A stretch of 64,000 nucleotides of DNA, taken from Nemertoderma westbladi (Eukaryota; Xenacoelomorpha; Nemertodermatida; Nemertodermatidae). The notes below the pieces were generated by a model. It saw nothing but the letters and a program-made list of their open reading frames with translations, made no database searches and was not told the DNA's origin. This document shows positions 20,034 to 29,744 of the stretch, piece after piece; position 1 is the first letter of the stretch, and each line of letters begins with the position of its first letter. A program made the translations under genes and the position numbers. The DNA lies in the NCBI GenBank assembly GCA_032718475.1, contig JAUCBJ010001482.1, forward strand, positions 1 through 64,000. The letters run 5' to 3'.

Positions 20034-23000
20034 ATGAGTGAATCGGGCGAGACACCGACGCGGACCCCGGACGAAGATCAAACGATCCGCGAGGCCGCGA
20101 CTAAGCGATACAGGCCCACGACGCCGGAGCCATCGATAACGGGCGAACCGGAAGTCCAGGACGAGGAGGGCCTGGAACCCGAAGTCGAACCAAGAGAGAA
20201 AGAGAGCGAGATGGAGGGAGATGGAGACGAGTCGACACGAGAGGGAGAACGGCGCGCCGATGTCGCCGGCCAGCTACCGGCCGAGGGCGACGGGCGGCCC
20301 ACCGAAACGGCGACGGTGGGGCCGACGGTGCGACGCCGGACGCGAAGAGACGGAGGAGAGATCGGTACCGATGTCGCCGGCCAGCTACAGGCCGAGGGCG
20401 ACGGACGGCCCACCGGAACGGCGACGGTGGAGCCGCCGGTACGACGTCGAACCCGGAGGGACAGAGGAGAGGTCGGCGACGAGGACGTCGGGGTTTCTGA
20501 GCGACTTCGACGGGCCTACAACGCGACCCGGAAGTTGATAAACGACGCCAAGAAGGAAGGGGCGAAGGTAGACGAGGTGAGACTGAGAAAGCGACTAGGT
20601 GAGTCGGATAAACACTTAAATTACCTAATACGTTTTGAGCAGAGAAAACTGGCCGGGGAGAGAGCAAAAAGGATAGCCGGCGAACTGTTTGAACTATGGG
20701 AGTGTGGGAGTATGGGACCTAGCGTAGCGCCAGTGTACATAGGGCCATACTTGGTCGATGCCCGGGGAGTGAAACCAGTGGGTTGGAAGGGACCTGAGGA
20801 GGGCGAATCCGAGGCTAACACCGAGGATTCGGCCTCGTCGGTCGGAGAAAGCTCCGAAAAGGGGGAGAAAGCTAGTAGGTCGGGAAGGCGGGGGAAGTCC
20901 GTCGTAACCGATAAGTCTGCTACATCCTCCGCGAAAGAAAGAGCGGTGAGAAAAATAGGAGCCACATACCGTCTCAGCATGGCAGAGCAAGGTCAGAGAG
21001 AAATGAAGGAACGGCTAGAGGAGGGAAGAGTGCGGTTAGAGAGGGAAACGGTATTGCTTAGAGAAACCGGAGAAAGGGCCGAAAGGGCTTTGAAAAGCCT
21101 AAGGGAGTATGATGAGATAGAGGAAAGGGAGTGTAGGGAGCGTGAAGCGAGAGAGGAAAAGGAACGCGAGGAGCGTGAAGCGAGAGAGGAAAAGGAACGC
21201 GAGGAGCGTGAGGCGAGAATGGAAAAGGAACGCAAGGAACGTGAGGCGAGGAAGGAAAAGGAACGCAAGGAGCGTGAGGCGAGGAAGGAAGAGGAACGTA
21301 AAGAGCGTGGGGCGAGACGAAGGGAGAGTATTAAGAGTGCCGCAGACTCGGCCATCAAGGACACCCAGGAGCGTGAGGGGATAGTGGCAAAGGGTGAAAG
21401 GGAGCATAGGGAATTAAAGGAACGGCAGAGTGAGTATGCGAAAAATATAATTAGAGGGACGCACGAGTTGGAATACGTGCAAGTGGGACCGCCGTCTGAA
21501 AGAGGGGCCGGTTCGAGTATTTTTGAGGAGCCGAGGGCCGTAGACGTATTTGTTAATACTCCACTGACAGGGACCGCACGACAGACTCAAGACTGGTGCG
21601 ACCGTACGAGCGGGGGGGGTAATAATAATAATAATGGTACAGTAGACGTTGTTGATATTAATAGTACCGTATGGGATAACGCTAATCAAACCTTTATTAC
21701 AGGAAATACTTTGCCTGGTGGTAGTAATTTAAATTTAAATCAGAACAATCCCAGTGTTAATGTAGAAAATAATCCTAATATTGATGTAGTTACGCAAAAT
21801 AATTCAAATAATCAAAATAATAACTCGAATTCGGACCTACAAAATAACTTAAATAACGCAATTACACAGAATAATTCGAATAATTCAAATAATGATCTTA
21901 GCCCGAATTTACAAAATAATTCAGATAACGTAGTCGCGCAGAATAATACAAATGATTTTGTTTCAAATGAGCAAATTAATTCCGTTTCCAATATGGGTGC
22001 TATTAGTGTAGACACGTCGGGCCTACGTAACCAGGGAGCAGAGGGCCTGGTAGGCCACGTAGTTAGTAGACAGGGAGCAGAGGGCCTGGTAGGCCGCGTA
22101 GTTGGTAGGCAGGGAGCAGAGGGCCTGGAAGGCCACGCAATAGCAGAGGGAGAGGCGGGGGTGAACAGACCCGACCGTGGTAGGGTTGATGTGTCGACTA
22201 GAGGGGTATATAATAGTGGGGAGAGAGGTAGCGAAGTTAGATGTAGCGAGTGGGGGGGGGCTACGAGCACCCCACAACAGAAAGTTAGCGGCGAGAGGGG
22301 GGGGGCAGAGAGTGTCCCACAGCCGTCAGCGGACAATGCGAGGGCCGAACAAGGTAAACCGCAACAACCGGCGACGGAGAGTAATAGGGGGACTGCGAGT
22401 ATCCCCGGCGACGTGCGATCGAGCAGAAAAGGACAGGTTGACGTCGCGGGAGGGCAGACGGAGCGTCGAGCCCGATCAGAGGAGGAAAGAAGAACAGTGG
22501 GGTTTAACCGGGAGGTCGACGAGAGATCTCGTGAGCGGGAATATTCCACTGATAGGAGAAGAGAGGAGGACAGTAGTAGAAGTATCGCCGCAAACGATAG
22601 AAGAGCGAGGACGGACAGCGAGCCGTCGGTAGTCGAGATGAGAACGGAGAGTCAATGGGGTCGGACTCCGGGAGATTGCCGTCGCCCCGGAGGGATGCGA
22701 TCCGGTGAGACGCATTACACGCCGAGAGAGGGGTACGCGATGTACCGGTACGAAGATGAAAACAGTGGAGAGGGGGGTCGAAGAGAAACTTTCCGACGGA
22801 ATATACCTACCGATCGAGAATACGGTAGCCGCGGGGAGGATTATTCGAGAAGAATAAACTTCGATCCCGAACAACACATGCAGACTGTAGGGCATACTGT
22901 AGGTCTTACTGCACATACCGTAGGCCATACTGAGAGAGGCAATGTAGGCGATAGGATAGCGCGGACAACGGGATTAAACCCGGAAGTCGCGGAATACATA

Positions 23001-23246
23001 CCGGCGAGTAGGCCAGAAGCTGATAGGCCTATACCGGTACCAGCACAGCAGTATGACTACAGCATGCAGGGACATAACATATACCCAGGGGAGGGGGGAA
23101 TTATTGCGGATAGGTGTATGGGCCCCAACATATTAACATCAACCCCAGTACCAGACATACCGGTGGGGGGGGGGGACAGGGTGACATTCCCCCATCACAA
23201 TATCAACAATATACCCCGACAGGAACAAGAACAACGAGACCCCTAG
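20034..23246 (+). CDS. Giant BEL ORF1: charged coiled-coil protein with Asn-rich segment
   Basis: 1070 codons from an ATG in good context (GACGAGATGA) 81 bases after the 5' LTR. The N-terminal 150 residues are acidic and Arg-rich, with a near-duplicated block (GQLPAEGDGRPT and GQLQAEGDGRPT). Residues about 155-230 are helical. Residues about 320-470 form a long charged coiled coil with EREAREEKEREE-type repeats. Residues about 530-650 are rich in Asn (QNNSNNQNNNSN and similar). A triple QGAEGLVG repeat follows, and then an Arg-rich tail. No enzyme or classical Gag domain is recognised, and a structural, RNA-binding or assembly role is inference. Its end overlaps ORF2 by 133 bases. Confidence 0.8.
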   Translation: MSESGETPTRTPDEDQTIREAATKRYRPTTPEPSITGEPEVQDEEGLEPEVEPREKESEMEGDGDESTREGERRADVAGQLPAEGDGRPTETATVGPTVRRRTRRDGGEIGTDVAGQLQAEGDGRPTGTATVEPPVRRRTRRDRGEVGDEDVGVSERLRRAYNATRKLINDAKKEGAKVDEVRLRKRLGESDKHLNYLIRFEQRKLAGERAKRIAGELFELWECGSMGPSVAPVYIGPYLVDARGVKPVGWKGPEEGESEANTEDSASSVGESSEKGEKASRSGRRGKSVVTDKSATSSAKERAVRKIGATYRLSMAEQGQREMKERLEEGRVRLERETVLLRETGERAERALKSLREYDEIEERECREREAREEKEREEREAREEKEREEREARMEKERKEREARKEKERKEREARKEEERKERGARRRESIKSAADSAIKDTQEREGIVAKGEREHRELKERQSEYAKNIIRGTHELEYVQVGPPSERGAGSSIFEEPRAVDVFVNTPLTGTARQTQDWCDRTSGGGNNNNNGTVDVVDINSTVWDNANQTFITGNTLPGGSNLNLNQNNPSVNVENNPNIDVVTQNNSNNQNNNSNSDLQNNLNNAITQNNSNNSNNDLSPNLQNNSDNVVAQNNTNDFVSNEQINSVSNMGAISVDTSGLRNQGAEGLVGHVVSRQGAEGLVGRVVGRQGAEGLEGHAIAEGEAGVNRPDRGRVDVSTRGVYNSGERGSEVRCSEWGGATSTPQQKVSGERGGAESVPQPSADNARAEQGKPQQPATESNRGTASIPGDVRSSRKGQVDVAGGQTERRARSEEERRTVGFNREVDERSREREYSTDRRREEDSSRSIAANDRRARTDSEPSVVEMRTESQWGRTPGDCRRPGGMRSGETHYTPREGYAMYRYEDENSGEGGRRETFRRNIPTDREYGSRGEDYSRRINFDPEQHMQTVGHTVGLTAHTVGHTERGNVGDRIARTTGLNPEVAEYIPASRPEADRPIPVPAQQYDYSMQGHNIYPGEGGIIADRCMGPNILTSTPVPDIPVGGGDRVTFPHHNINNIPRQEQEQRDP

Positions 23247-26200
23247 ATGAAAACAGGTCGTGTGATACAGACATATGGAGGGGGCCGCTACCCCCGATGA
23301 CATATCCGAGTCAGAGAAGATCAAGAAATAGGACGGACGAACCGCACCAGACAAGGGAAACTATACAGCACCCGTCGAATCCATTAGAAGCGCAGGCAAT
23401 GGGGATGGCCACGTTGATCGATGCGTTGAAAACGAGGATCGAATTACCACCCGTGGAACCGTTCAAATTCGATGGGAGTAGGCCGGAAGAATACTTACAG
23501 TTTCGGCGAATGTATAGTAACGAAATACTAACAAAAAACTTGACGCAGGCGGAGTGCCTAAAGTATCTACAAGTGTACACGGGAGGCCCAGCATACGATA
23601 TCGTGAGGCAATACCAAGGAATAGAGGGCGGCTTCACGACAGCATGGCGGGCACTGGATAGGGAATACGGGCACCCGGCCAAGATCATCAGGCAAACGCT
23701 AAGAGGCATAACATCGGGTGGCCTACAGGATAATCCCGTTAGCATTAAGACGTTTGCTAACAAAGTCGAGAAGGCACTGATCGTGCTGAAGACGCTAGAC
23801 GCGCCATACGAGCTCAACGCGTCCAATAACATCACCACGATAGCGCAGGCACTACCGAGCTGGCTGCGCAACAAATGGAGGAAGATCGCTTTCTCCACCA
23901 GAGATAAGAAGGGTGCGGAACCAGGTTTAGAAGAAATGTCAAACTTCTTAAATTACGAGGCTGAACTAATAACGGACCCAGTTTATAGTGAAGATAGCCT
24001 GGGAAAGGGACCAAAGACAGATCATTACAGGCCCAAACCAGAGCACAATACATCGAACGCGTTACCGAGACTCAGGCAATCATTGCCATATGCAGCGACG
24101 CAGGGGACTGCAAGTCCAAAGACAAGCGAAGATAAGACAACATCAAGGGACGGACAGGGGAACAACAACAACATGAAAAAACATAACCCCAGTACGTCCA
24201 GTAGGTCAAACCCAGTCAATAAGAATAGTAGGGACTTTGGTACGAATATAACTGCGATACGCAATGCATTATATAAAGAGGGCTACGACCCAAAGAGCAA
24301 ATGCCAGTTACACGCAAATGCGCTTCATAAAACCATGAACTGCAGGTACTGGCAGGCGCTACCGAGGCAAGACCAGATAGATTACGCGTCGAGCAATAAA
24401 ATCTGCTCGCGATGTGTGAAGAGTGGACACAAGGCCAGGGAATGCCAAGAGAAACCGGTCAAGTTTGGCCAAAGGAGAGGCCAGACGATGGCAACGAGCA
24501 CGGTAGGGGCGAATAAGAGAGGAACAGTGCTACTTGGAGTAGTACCAGTACGAGTGATCGGGGAAGGCAATCGATCAGTAACAACACTAATGCTGGTTGA
24601 TAGTGGAGCTGCCTTCACATTAGTTGAGGAATGGGTAGCCGAAGAAATAGGGTTGAGAACGAGGCCAAGCAGGATGGCGGTGACAACCATCTCTAGTAAA
24701 GATGAGATCCTAGAGATGAAGACAGGACGGTGCGCAATTGCAGCAGTGGCACCAGGATGCGACTATGGGGCAACCATCGACCCCATCCAAGTAATAGAGT
24801 CAATTAACATCAATGCCAGGCGGCCAACCAACATCGAGGTCGAGCAATACAAATTCCTGGATAACATTGACTTCTCAATCCCAAACGTGGACGTTAGGAA
24901 GGTATCCATCATAGTAGGCATGGACTGCCCAACGGCCCACGAGAGAATGCAAACGGTCTTCGGCGAAGACAAGCAGAGCGACCCGGTGGCCATATTAACG
25001 CCATTCGGGTGGACGCTGAGTGGTCCAATTAAGAGCAAGATACCATTCAGGATGTCGGAGACATCAGGATGCATGTTCGCGGGAACAATGCAGGAAATGG
25101 GTGACGAGGGAGCAGAGGAGCAGCTTAAAAGACTGCTCAGGCAGGACTGCGAGGGACTGAAAGAGACCGGAGTCGGGACCTCGGTAGAAGACAAGCAGGC
25201 TTTACAAAGTGTGGAGGAAACGATGACGTGTGATGAGGGGCGGTATACAATAGGAATGGTGTGGAAACTACCGAAGATACCGCTACCCGATAATAGAGGG
25301 ATGGTACTCACGAGACTCCGCAAGCTGAAACAAACACTACAACGGAGCCCCGAGAAGAACGAGTACATTCACAAAACCATAAAGAAGTACGTCGAGAAAG
25401 GATGGGCCGTGGAGTTACCGGTCGACGAACCGAACACGGACAGGACATACTACCTGCCACTCCACGTAGCCTTAGACCCAAAGAAAGGTAAACTTAGGAT
25501 GGTAGTCGATGCATCGGCAAAGACCGACGGAAAGTGCTTAAACGATTACCTACTAGAGGGCCCAAACATATACAATTCGGGCATAGAAGTACTACTTAGA
25601 TTTAGGAATGGGAAACACGCCTTCACGTGTGACATAGAAGGCATGTTCAACCAAGTCCGAGTAACAGAGGAAGATAGCGATAGTCAACGCTTCTTATGGT
25701 ATAACGGCGAAGAAGAACCGCCTATAATACCGGCATATAAGATGGTAGTACAAAACATGGGGGCCAAGTCGTCCTCATTTACGACGACTATGGCAGTGAG
25801 AGACACGGTAAAGGGGAAGGAGGATAGATATAGCAGTAGGGCCGTCGATATGATCAGACGCGGTTTCTACGTAGACGACGGCATGGAGTCTGGAAATACG
25901 GTTGAGGAGATACTGGAAACAGGGCGCGAGGTTCGCGACATCCTGAAAGGATCCGGCTTCAACCTGACCAAATTCCAATCCAGTTCAGAAGAATTTATCA
26001 GGGAAATAGAAGACAAGAAACCAGAATCGACCATGGACAACCCTACAACAGCCAAAGGACAGGACATGGCGATTAAGAGAGCGGAATCCCAGCAGAAGGC
26101 GCTGGGAATCGTGTGGGATAGAAAAACAGACGAACTGAAGTATCAGCTGAGCCAGGAGGGCGCAGACACCCATACGAAGAGGGGATACGTATCGTATATA

Positions 26201-28507
26201 GCAAGGATATACGATCCCCTAGGCCTAGCATCCCCATTACTAGTCACGGGGAAACAGATACTCAAGAGAGTATATAAGTTGAAGGATGTGTGGGACGTAG
26301 AGGTACCAGAAGACATTAAGAAACAGTGGAGCAAATGGACAGGAGACTTGGAGAGGATGGGAACATACAACATGCCGCGAGTGTATTTCCCGGACGGGAA
26401 CATGACGAATCTGGACCTACATATGTTCTCCGACGCGTCGTTAGAGGCATACGGAGCGGCACTCTATTTAGTACAACGAGAGGGGCCTCACAAGCCCAGA
26501 CTAGCCTTTAGCAAAGCTAAGTCAACGCCGCCAGATTCAGCATCTGTTCCCAAGTTAGAATTGACAGCCGCGAGACTAGGAGTTAGAGCCACAGCCTACC
26601 TAGTGGATACAATTCCCAACATAGTGGAGACACACTACTGGACGGACTCCATGGTAGTGCTTGGTTGGCTACACAACGAAAAGACGAGGTACCCGATATT
26701 CGTCGCGAATAGAGTGGACGAAATAAGGGCGAGCACAGAACTGGAAAGGTGGCACTACTGCCCAACAGACGAGAACCCAGCGGACTTGCTGTCGAGGGGC
26801 GTGGAACGCCACACTTTCTTAAAGAAAGAAGTATTGTGGCAACACGGGCCACAATTTCTGAGCGATAGGGAGGCCTGGCCGCCGATGAGGAAGGTGGACC
26901 CGGGCTCGGAAGTAGTATCAGAAGGAGAAGAAGGAGATTCAGAGGGAGAAGAGATATACTCCCAGATGGTGAGGGAGATCAGGGACGTGCAACCAGGAAG
27001 GGATCTGTGCGATAACCCGACGGATAAACTCCTCAGCTACAGTTCTAGTTGGTATAAGACCAAGAAACTAGTGGCGTACTGGAGAGCCTTTGGGAATTTC
27101 CTTGCGGGAGTCGGCAAGGACAAGAAGACCAGGACAACCATAGATCTGGAAGGAGCGGCCAAGGCAGTGATCCGCTATGAACAACGCAAGAACTACGGCG
27201 ACGAGGTGGAACGTGTCGGTAACCAACAACATCTCCGACGGGATAGCGAGTTGATCACGCTGTCGCCACAACTCAACGAGGAAGGGATTCTAGTAATGAA
27301 TTCTAGGGTGGGATATAACAACAGTATAGTCGTGCCACCGAAACCCATCATCATTCCAACAGGATCGCCTATAGTCCACCAGATCATATGGGACTCCCAC
27401 AAATCGATACTGCATGGGGGCACCAACCGAACCCTCACAGAGATAAGGAGGACCTATTGGGTCAAACAATTAAGGAAGAAGGTTAAAGCGGTAGTTGGGC
27501 AGTGTCAGACCTGCCGACGAGCGAAGAAGGAGCGAGCCGTACAGGAGATGGCGCCACTACCGGCGAGTAGGGTAAGACAGCACGACCCGCCATTTACGCA
27601 TTGCGGTGTGGACATGTTCGGGCCGATAAAGATCAAGGTGATGCGACACACGGAGAAACGCTACGGTATTATCTTCGTATGCAACAATACGCGGGCGGTA
27701 GGGATAGAACTCGCCCAAGATGCAACCGCATCAGCATTCATTAACGCCTTAGAAAGGTTTAGGGACCGCAAAGGTGGGACGATCGCAGTGATATACAGCG
27801 ACAACGGCACCAACTTTGTGGGCGCAGAGAGTGAGATGGCAGAGGCCTTAGACATCTTGGAGGGAGAAGAAGTCAGGGCGGCCATGAGAAGACGACAAGT
27901 GAAGTGGGAGAGACGGACGCCGTATGCACCACATACACTTGGATGCGTCGAAAGACTGGTGGGCAGTTCGAAACGTCTAATGACAAAGCTGATGAACACC
28001 CACATGGTCACTGAAGACGTCTTACGGACAGTACTTGCAAAGTGCGAGGGGATCATTAATAGCAGACCGCTATACCCGGAGAATGATGACCCTGAGTCAT
28101 TAGACGTGTTGACGCCTAGCCATTTCCTGATGGAAAGGCCAGCGACCATAGATATGCGGGGTGTAGACCCAGATGATATACACTCCCGCCAAAGTTGGAA
28201 AGTAGCTAAAGCGATTAGCGCAGAGTATTGGAGGAGGTGGGTAGAAGAATACCTACCCACACTCCATAAGCGAAGCAAGTGGAGGAAGCCAAACAGGGAG
28301 TTGAGAGAGGGAGATCTCGTAATCGTCACGGATGATACTATCATCAACAACCAATGGCGGTTGGCGAGAGTTGTAGGCACCTACTCAGACGAGGACGGAA
28401 GAGTCCGTTCGGTAGAAGTGCGGATAGGTGGAAAGATAGGTGCGAAAGACAGAAAAACCTACAGGAGAGCAGTAGGTAAATGCTGTCTTCTAGAAGGGGC
28501 ACCTTAA
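23114..28507 (+). CDS. pol: Giant BEL ORF2: capsid-like, zinc knuckle, protease, RT, RNase H, integrase
   Basis: 1797 codons in the -1 frame relative to ORF1. The first ATG is at 23297, so the upstream part is reached only by frameshifting. Domains: DUF1759-like capsid block, residues about 112-270 (FKFDGSRPEEYLQF, REYGHPAKI). Knuckle CSRCVKSGHKAREC near 435. Protease LMLVDSGAAFTLV near 495. RT with LRMVVDASAK near 794, DIEGMFNQV, and YVDD (25868-25879). RNase H with MFSDASLEAYG, KLELTA, TDSM and NPADLLSRG. Integrase zinc domain (SHKSILHGGTNRT, then CQTC) and core Asp (CGVDMFG), Asp (YSDNGTNF) and Glu (GCVERLVG). C-terminal DUF5641-like domain (LREGDLVIV). All catalytic residues are present. 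Confidence 0.95.
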   Translation: MYGPQHININPSTRHTGGGGGQGDIPPSQYQQYTPTGTRTTRPLDENRSCDTDIWRGPLPPMTYPSQRRSRNRTDEPHQTRETIQHPSNPLEAQAMGMATLIDALKTRIELPPVEPFKFDGSRPEEYLQFRRMYSNEILTKNLTQAECLKYLQVYTGGPAYDIVRQYQGIEGGFTTAWRALDREYGHPAKIIRQTLRGITSGGLQDNPVSIKTFANKVEKALIVLKTLDAPYELNASNNITTIAQALPSWLRNKWRKIAFSTRDKKGAEPGLEEMSNFLNYEAELITDPVYSEDSLGKGPKTDHYRPKPEHNTSNALPRLRQSLPYAATQGTASPKTSEDKTTSRDGQGNNNNMKKHNPSTSSRSNPVNKNSRDFGTNITAIRNALYKEGYDPKSKCQLHANALHKTMNCRYWQALPRQDQIDYASSNKICSRCVKSGHKARECQEKPVKFGQRRGQTMATSTVGANKRGTVLLGVVPVRVIGEGNRSVTTLMLVDSGAAFTLVEEWVAEEIGLRTRPSRMAVTTISSKDEILEMKTGRCAIAAVAPGCDYGATIDPIQVIESININARRPTNIEVEQYKFLDNIDFSIPNVDVRKVSIIVGMDCPTAHERMQTVFGEDKQSDPVAILTPFGWTLSGPIKSKIPFRMSETSGCMFAGTMQEMGDEGAEEQLKRLLRQDCEGLKETGVGTSVEDKQALQSVEETMTCDEGRYTIGMVWKLPKIPLPDNRGMVLTRLRKLKQTLQRSPEKNEYIHKTIKKYVEKGWAVELPVDEPNTDRTYYLPLHVALDPKKGKLRMVVDASAKTDGKCLNDYLLEGPNIYNSGIEVLLRFRNGKHAFTCDIEGMFNQVRVTEEDSDSQRFLWYNGEEEPPIIPAYKMVVQNMGAKSSSFTTTMAVRDTVKGKEDRYSSRAVDMIRRGFYVDDGMESGNTVEEILETGREVRDILKGSGFNLTKFQSSSEEFIREIEDKKPESTMDNPTTAKGQDMAIKRAESQQKALGIVWDRKTDELKYQLSQEGADTHTKRGYVSYIARIYDPLGLASPLLVTGKQILKRVYKLKDVWDVEVPEDIKKQWSKWTGDLERMGTYNMPRVYFPDGNMTNLDLHMFSDASLEAYGAALYLVQREGPHKPRLAFSKAKSTPPDSASVPKLELTAARLGVRATAYLVDTIPNIVETHYWTDSMVVLGWLHNEKTRYPIFVANRVDEIRASTELERWHYCPTDENPADLLSRGVERHTFLKKEVLWQHGPQFLSDREAWPPMRKVDPGSEVVSEGEEGDSEGEEIYSQMVREIRDVQPGRDLCDNPTDKLLSYSSSWYKTKKLVAYWRAFGNFLAGVGKDKKTRTTIDLEGAAKAVIRYEQRKNYGDEVERVGNQQHLRRDSELITLSPQLNEEGILVMNSRVGYNNSIVVPPKPIIIPTGSPIVHQIIWDSHKSILHGGTNRTLTEIRRTYWVKQLRKKVKAVVGQCQTCRRAKKERAVQEMAPLPASRVRQHDPPFTHCGVDMFGPIKIKVMRHTEKRYGIIFVCNNTRAVGIELAQDATASAFINALERFRDRKGGTIAVIYSDNGTNFVGAESEMAEALDILEGEEVRAAMRRRQVKWERRTPYAPHTLGCVERLVGSSKRLMTKLMNTHMVTEDVLRTVLAKCEGIINSRPLYPENDDPESLDVLTPSHFLMERPATIDMRGVDPDDIHSRQSWKVAKAISAEYWRRWVEEYLPTLHKRSKWRKPNRELREGDLVIVTDDTIINNQWRLARVVGTYSDEDGRVRSVEVRIGGKIGAKDRKTYRRAVGKCCLLEGAP
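23165..23175 (+). promoter_or_regulatory. Candidate -1 frameshift tract (11 G) in the ORF1/ORF2 overlap
   Basis: An 11-G run lies inside the 133-base overlap. ORF1 reads it as GTG GGG GGG GGG GAC, while ORF2 reads GGT GGG GGG GGG GGA one frame back. ORF2 has no ATG in the overlap. Repeated GGG codons allow -1 slippage. This is a candidate, with no structure evaluated. Confidence 0.45.
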
Positions 28508-28619
28508 ATTAGAGTTAGTGTGAAGTTTAGTCGTCCAAGTTTTGGACTGAGGGGGGTGGGATTGAGGGCGAGACGCCCTTCCCACACAAATAAAAATAAA
28601 ATAAAATAAAAATAATAGT
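28508..28619. other. Spacer after ORF2
   Basis: Non-coding. It includes an A-rich AAATAAAATAAAATAAAAAT tract near 28590 that may act as a polyadenylation region or a translation spacer. Function is not shown. Confidence 0.4.
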
Positions 28620-29240
28620 TAGAGAGTCAGTAGGCACGTAGTACCTAGAGTTAGTTAGTTAGTAGGTACGTAGTACCTAGAGTTAGTTAGTTAGTAGGTA
28701 CGTAGTACCTAGAGTTAGTTAGTTAGTAGGTACGTAGTACCTAGAGTTAGAGAGTTAGTAGGTACGTAGTACCTAGAGTTAGTTAATTAGTAGGTACGTA
28801 GTACCTAGAGTTAGAGTTAGAGGGTACGTAGTACCAATAGTTAGTTAGAGTTAGAGGGTACGTAGTACCGATAGTTAGAGAGCTAGTAGGTACGTAGTAC
28901 CTAGTTAGAGTTAGAGTTAGAGGGTACGTAATGCCTAGTTAGAGTTAGAGTTAGAGGGTAGGTAGTACCGATAGAGTTAGAGTTAGTAGGTACGTAGTAC
29001 CTAGTTAGAGTTAGAGTTAGAGGGTACGTAATGCCTAGTTAGAGTTAGAGTTAGAGGGTAGGTAGTACCGATAGAGTTAGAGTTAGTAGGTACGTAGTAC
29101 CTAGTTAGAGTTAGAGTTAGAGGGTACGTAATGCCTAGTTAGAGTTAGAGTTAGAGGGTAGGTAGTACCGATAGAGTTAGAGTTAGTAGGTACGTAGTAC
29201 CTAGTTAGAGTTAGAGTTAGAGGGTACGTAGTACCATTAG
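28620..29240 (+). repeat. Palindromic tandem array GGTACGTAGTACC between ORF2 and ORF3
   Basis: About 19 copies or variants of GGTACGTAGTACC, an inverted repeat with a 5-bp stem and GTA loop, are separated by TAGAGTTAG/AGTTAG linkers. The left part has a 32-base period. The right part has three 100-base higher-order units (anchors at 28981, 29081 and 29181). No open frame crosses it. As RNA it could form serial hairpins. It lies wholly inside the giant BEL element. Confidence 0.9.
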
Positions 29241-29744
29241 TTAGAGAGAGAGAGTAAGAGGTAAAAGGGGTAAAATAGGATATAGATATTAGTTAGCAGT
29301 AAGTAGAGTTAGTAGCGAGAGGGGGGCATATGAGTACAGCTGGATAAATCGTGTGGCCACACGACGCATACTGCTGTGCTGCATAGGCCCACAGAGTAGG
29401 CCAGAATATGGATCAGAGAATAGAATAAATCCATAGGCAGTAGTAAGTAGTAGGACAGTAGAATCAAAGCAAAATAAATAAATAAATAGAATAGGGCTAA
29501 AATCGGAAAATAGTGGTAACACAAGGAAAGTCGTTCTAGAACATAATAAAAGTAACGGACGGAAATCGTAAATTAGGCTGATTTACTAGCTCCGAAATTA
29601 ATTAGATTAAATTAAGCTTGAAAGGCGCAGTTAAGTAGAAAAGTAGGCCATTATCGAACTGTAGGAAACATCTCAATACATCACTCATCTGTATTGCGCC
29701 TTGGTAAGGCACCACCCTGCAGGTGAGCGAGTGTAGTGTTCGGA
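29241..29744. other. Leader region of ORF3
   Basis: Non-coding purine-rich DNA with many short AGTTAG and TAG repeats. A splice-acceptor-like ACCACCCTGCAG ends at 29722, 22 bases before the ORF3 ATG, so ORF3 could be expressed from a spliced mRNA. This is inference only. Confidence 0.3.

Noticed and set aside
21812-22549. 245-codon minus-strand ORF inside ORF1 of the giant BEL
   Set aside because: Ser/Thr/Pro-rich antisense shadow of the repetitive ORF1. No independent features.
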